Part shown: in pieces, positions 14,546-15,729 of the stretch | Layout: each line of letters starts with the position of its first letter | Position numbering within the stretch: position 1 is the first letter of the stretch | Source: Leptospirales bacterium | Lineage (GTDB): Bacteria > Spirochaetota > Leptospiria > Leptospirales > Leptonemataceae | Reading direction: 5' to 3' | Assembly: GCA_014238825.1 (NCBI GenBank) | Contig: JABAAI010000013.1 | Span: 1-15,729 of the forward strand | Length of the DNA stretch: 15,729 nucleotides | Program-made: the position numbers and the translations under genes | The notes under the pieces: generated by a model | Database searches by the model: none | The model's input: only the letters and a program-made list of their open reading frames with translations | Told to the model about the DNA's origin: nothing

Positions 14546-15376
14546 ATGATGCGATTTTATCTTTTATTAGTCCTTAGTGTCTTTTCACTATTTCTTTTGA
14601 GTGTTGTTTCTCTTTTTTCACAAGAGAGTATTTCTAAAAAAAAAATAGAAGAAGTACAATCTAATTCAAAAAAAGATACAGTCCAATCTCTAAAGCAAAA
14701 GAAGAGGAGAAGCAACATTGCAAAGGAGGATATTAACCAGACCCCAGAGCACAATTGGCATTCGAATGTTGAAGTTGCTCGAAAAGCAATCCAGAGGGTA
14801 GAAAAATTACAGAGCTATAAAGCAGATTTTAAGCTTTTAGTCGCAGAGGGCAAGCGTAAGAAGAAAATGACTGGTAAGGTGTATTATGCAAAACCAAATA
14901 AATTGCGCTATGAGTTTAGCCAACCAAATGGTAATTTAATTGTATCTGATGGCCGTATTATGTGGTTCTATATCAAGCGTATTAATATAGTTGGTAAACA
15001 AGAACTTAACTTGAAAAAGAAGCAACCTAGTGGCCGTTCTGTTTTTCGACTTAGTCCATTAACGGGATTGCAACGCTTATTTAAAAAATATCATTATCAT
15101 TTTGATACGGTAAAACAACCGCGTCAAGAGGAGGGAGGTAATTTCTTTATTTTTAGTATGGAGCAACGCGAAAAGATAGGGGGCTATGAGCGTATCAAAC
15201 TTTATGTAGATGCCAAGAGCTATATTGTTAAAATGGCAGTAGGAGATAATGGCTATGGGAAGGTTAGTACAATTAAGTTTTCAAATATAACTCTTGATTC
15301 TAGTTTAGATGGTAAGCTATTTCACTATAGACCTGAAGGCAATGTCTCTGTAGTTTTAAATCCATTAGTTGAATGA
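14546..15376 (+). CDS. lolA: Outer-membrane lipoprotein carrier LolA
   Basis: A 276-residue periplasmic protein with a signal peptide (about 1-26, ending near SLFSQ), a Lys-rich linker (about 30-72), and a LolA domain from about 75 to 268. Typical blocks are LQSYKADFKLLVAEGKRKKK, GKVYYAKPNKLRYEFSQPNG, then NLIVSDGRIMWFYIKRINIV. LolA shields the lipid part of lipoproteins and carries them from the LolCDE exporter to the outer membrane. The family's half-barrel fold fits the alternating strands seen to the end. It follows ftsK by 35 bases and precedes a RodZ-like gene, an order I recall from other diderm bacteria. Two in-frame ATGs (14546 and 14549) are possible starts; the first is used here. 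An AAAGG at 14513-14517 is too far upstream to serve as ribosome binding site. Confidence 0.9.
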   Translation: MMRFYLLLVLSVFSLFLLSVVSLFSQESISKKKIEEVQSNSKKDTVQSLKQKKRRSNIAKEDINQTPEHNWHSNVEVARKAIQRVEKLQSYKADFKLLVAEGKRKKKMTGKVYYAKPNKLRYEFSQPNGNLIVSDGRIMWFYIKRINIVGKQELNLKKKQPSGRSVFRLSPLTGLQRLFKKYHYHFDTVKQPRQEEGGNFFIFSMEQREKIGGYERIKLYVDAKSYIVKMAVGDNGYGKVSTIKFSNITLDSSLDGKLFHYRPEGNVSVVLNPLVE

Positions 15377-15415
15377 GCAATTCTTATATTTGTAGGAATT
15401 GTATTAGCTGAATGA
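15364..15415 (+). repeat. Near-direct repeat pair and hairpin between lolA and the RodZ-like gene
   Basis: ATTAGTTGAATGA (15364-15376, containing the lolA stop) recurs as ATTAGCTGAATGA (15403-15415), one mismatch in 13, 39 bases on. Between them CAATTCTTA (15378-15386) pairs with TAGGAATTG (15393-15401) as a nine-pair stem with one G-U pair and a six-base loop. No T-tract follows, so it is not a classical terminator; it might affect mRNA stability or processing between the genes. Confidence 0.45.
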
Positions 15416-15440
15416 TTATTATTTCATTGTTGTTTAATTT

Positions 15441-15729
15441 ATGTCTCAGAAAGAAAGAGAAAAAATAGAAGAGCCTCTAAGCCGCCTTAATATAAGAGTA
15501 GGAGGGATATTGCGTAAGAAGCGTCTTGAGCGTAAGCTATCACTAAAGGAGGTTTCTGCAGAATCTACTATTTCTGTTCGTTATCTTGAGGCTATGGAGA
15601 ATGATGATTTCAATCAGTTTCCCGGGAAAACCTATGCTATTGGCTTTTTGAGTAATTATGCTGACTATCTCAATCTAGATCGTAATGCTTTAGTCAATCT
15701 TTTTCATCAACAGCAAATGGATGAGCTGG
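15441..15729 (+). CDS. RodZ-like helix-turn-helix protein, N-terminal part (truncated by window edge)
   Basis: Ninety-six codons are open from the ATG at 15441 to the right edge. Residues 20-75 form the HTH_25 domain of RodZ-like proteins: RVGGILRKKRLERKLSLKEV, then ISVRYLEAMENDDFNQFPGK, then TYAIGFLSNYADYLNLD. The YLEAxExxDFxxFPGxxY pattern is diagnostic of the cytoplasmic domain that binds MreB in RodZ. In the family a basic stretch, one TM segment and a periplasmic DUF4115 domain follow, which here would lie beyond the window, so membrane anchoring is not seen. RodZ links MreB filaments to the wall synthesis machinery and sets cell shape. The gene lies 64 bases after lolA in the same direction, probably in one operon with ftsK and lolA. 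No Shine-Dalgarno is visible. Confidence 0.87.
   Translation, partial: MSQKEREKIEEPLSRLNIRVGGILRKKRLERKLSLKEVSAESTISVRYLEAMENDDFNQFPGKTYAIGFLSNYADYLNLDRNALVNLFHQQQMDEL

Overview
This is an AT-rich window (about 36-38% GC by eye) from a diderm (Gram-negative-type) bacterium. The evidence for an outer membrane is an FhaC/ShlB-type outer-membrane transporter, LolA, two MCE (MlaD-like) proteins and a lipoprotein signal on LemA. The order ftsK - lolA - RodZ-like HTH gene, the UPF0182 protein and the style of the MCE/ATPase genes resemble Spirochaetota of the Leptospira type. That assignment is a recollection-based inference of low to moderate confidence; an FhaC-type transporter would be unusual there. 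Almost no gene has a visible Shine-Dalgarno sequence; the TPM gene at 2224 is the clear exception.

Layout. (1) 1-463, minus strand: the N-terminal part of a type I restriction-modification methyltransferase subunit (HsdM), running off the left edge. (2) 631-3355, plus strand: a tight four-gene operon of LemA lipoprotein, a membrane TPM protein with a Gly-rich tail (apparent frameshift in a G-run at 2099-2103), a soluble TPM protein, and a small membrane protein with a K+-channel-like pore (TTLGYAD). It ends at a hairpin plus T-tract (3383-3410). (3) 11400 down to 3401, minus strand: about 8 kb of co-directional genes, in order of transcription FhaC-like outer-membrane barrel, MCE protein, MlaF-like ATPase, second MCE protein, a possible 46-residue single-TM protein, UPF0182 membrane protein, and DUF2062 membrane protein. 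(4) 11610 to the right edge, plus strand: ftsK, lolA and a RodZ-like HTH gene (partial).

How the parts may work together. The MCE pair and the ATPase form the core of an inner-membrane lipid-transport ABC system, but no MlaE-type permease is in the window. The gene leading this block is an FhaC-type POTRA/barrel protein with no secreted TpsA partner beside it, so the block may join inner-membrane lipid handling to an outer-membrane barrel; this is inference. The LemA/TPM/TPM/channel operon looks like a separate envelope module. ftsK-lolA-rodZ is a housekeeping group covering chromosome translocation at division, lipoprotein trafficking and cell shape.

Three short in-frame tandem duplications (9- or 12-bp units) occur: in UPF0182, at the end of an MCE gene, and in the FtsK linker. 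I saw no tRNA, rRNA, CRISPR array, insertion sequence or transposase. No stretch over 300 bases lacks a gene; the longest gap (11401-11609) holds two dyads and weak promoter-like boxes. The gap at 464-630 separates the divergent hsdM and lemA genes and must hold their promoters, but I could not pick convincing -35/-10 pairs there.
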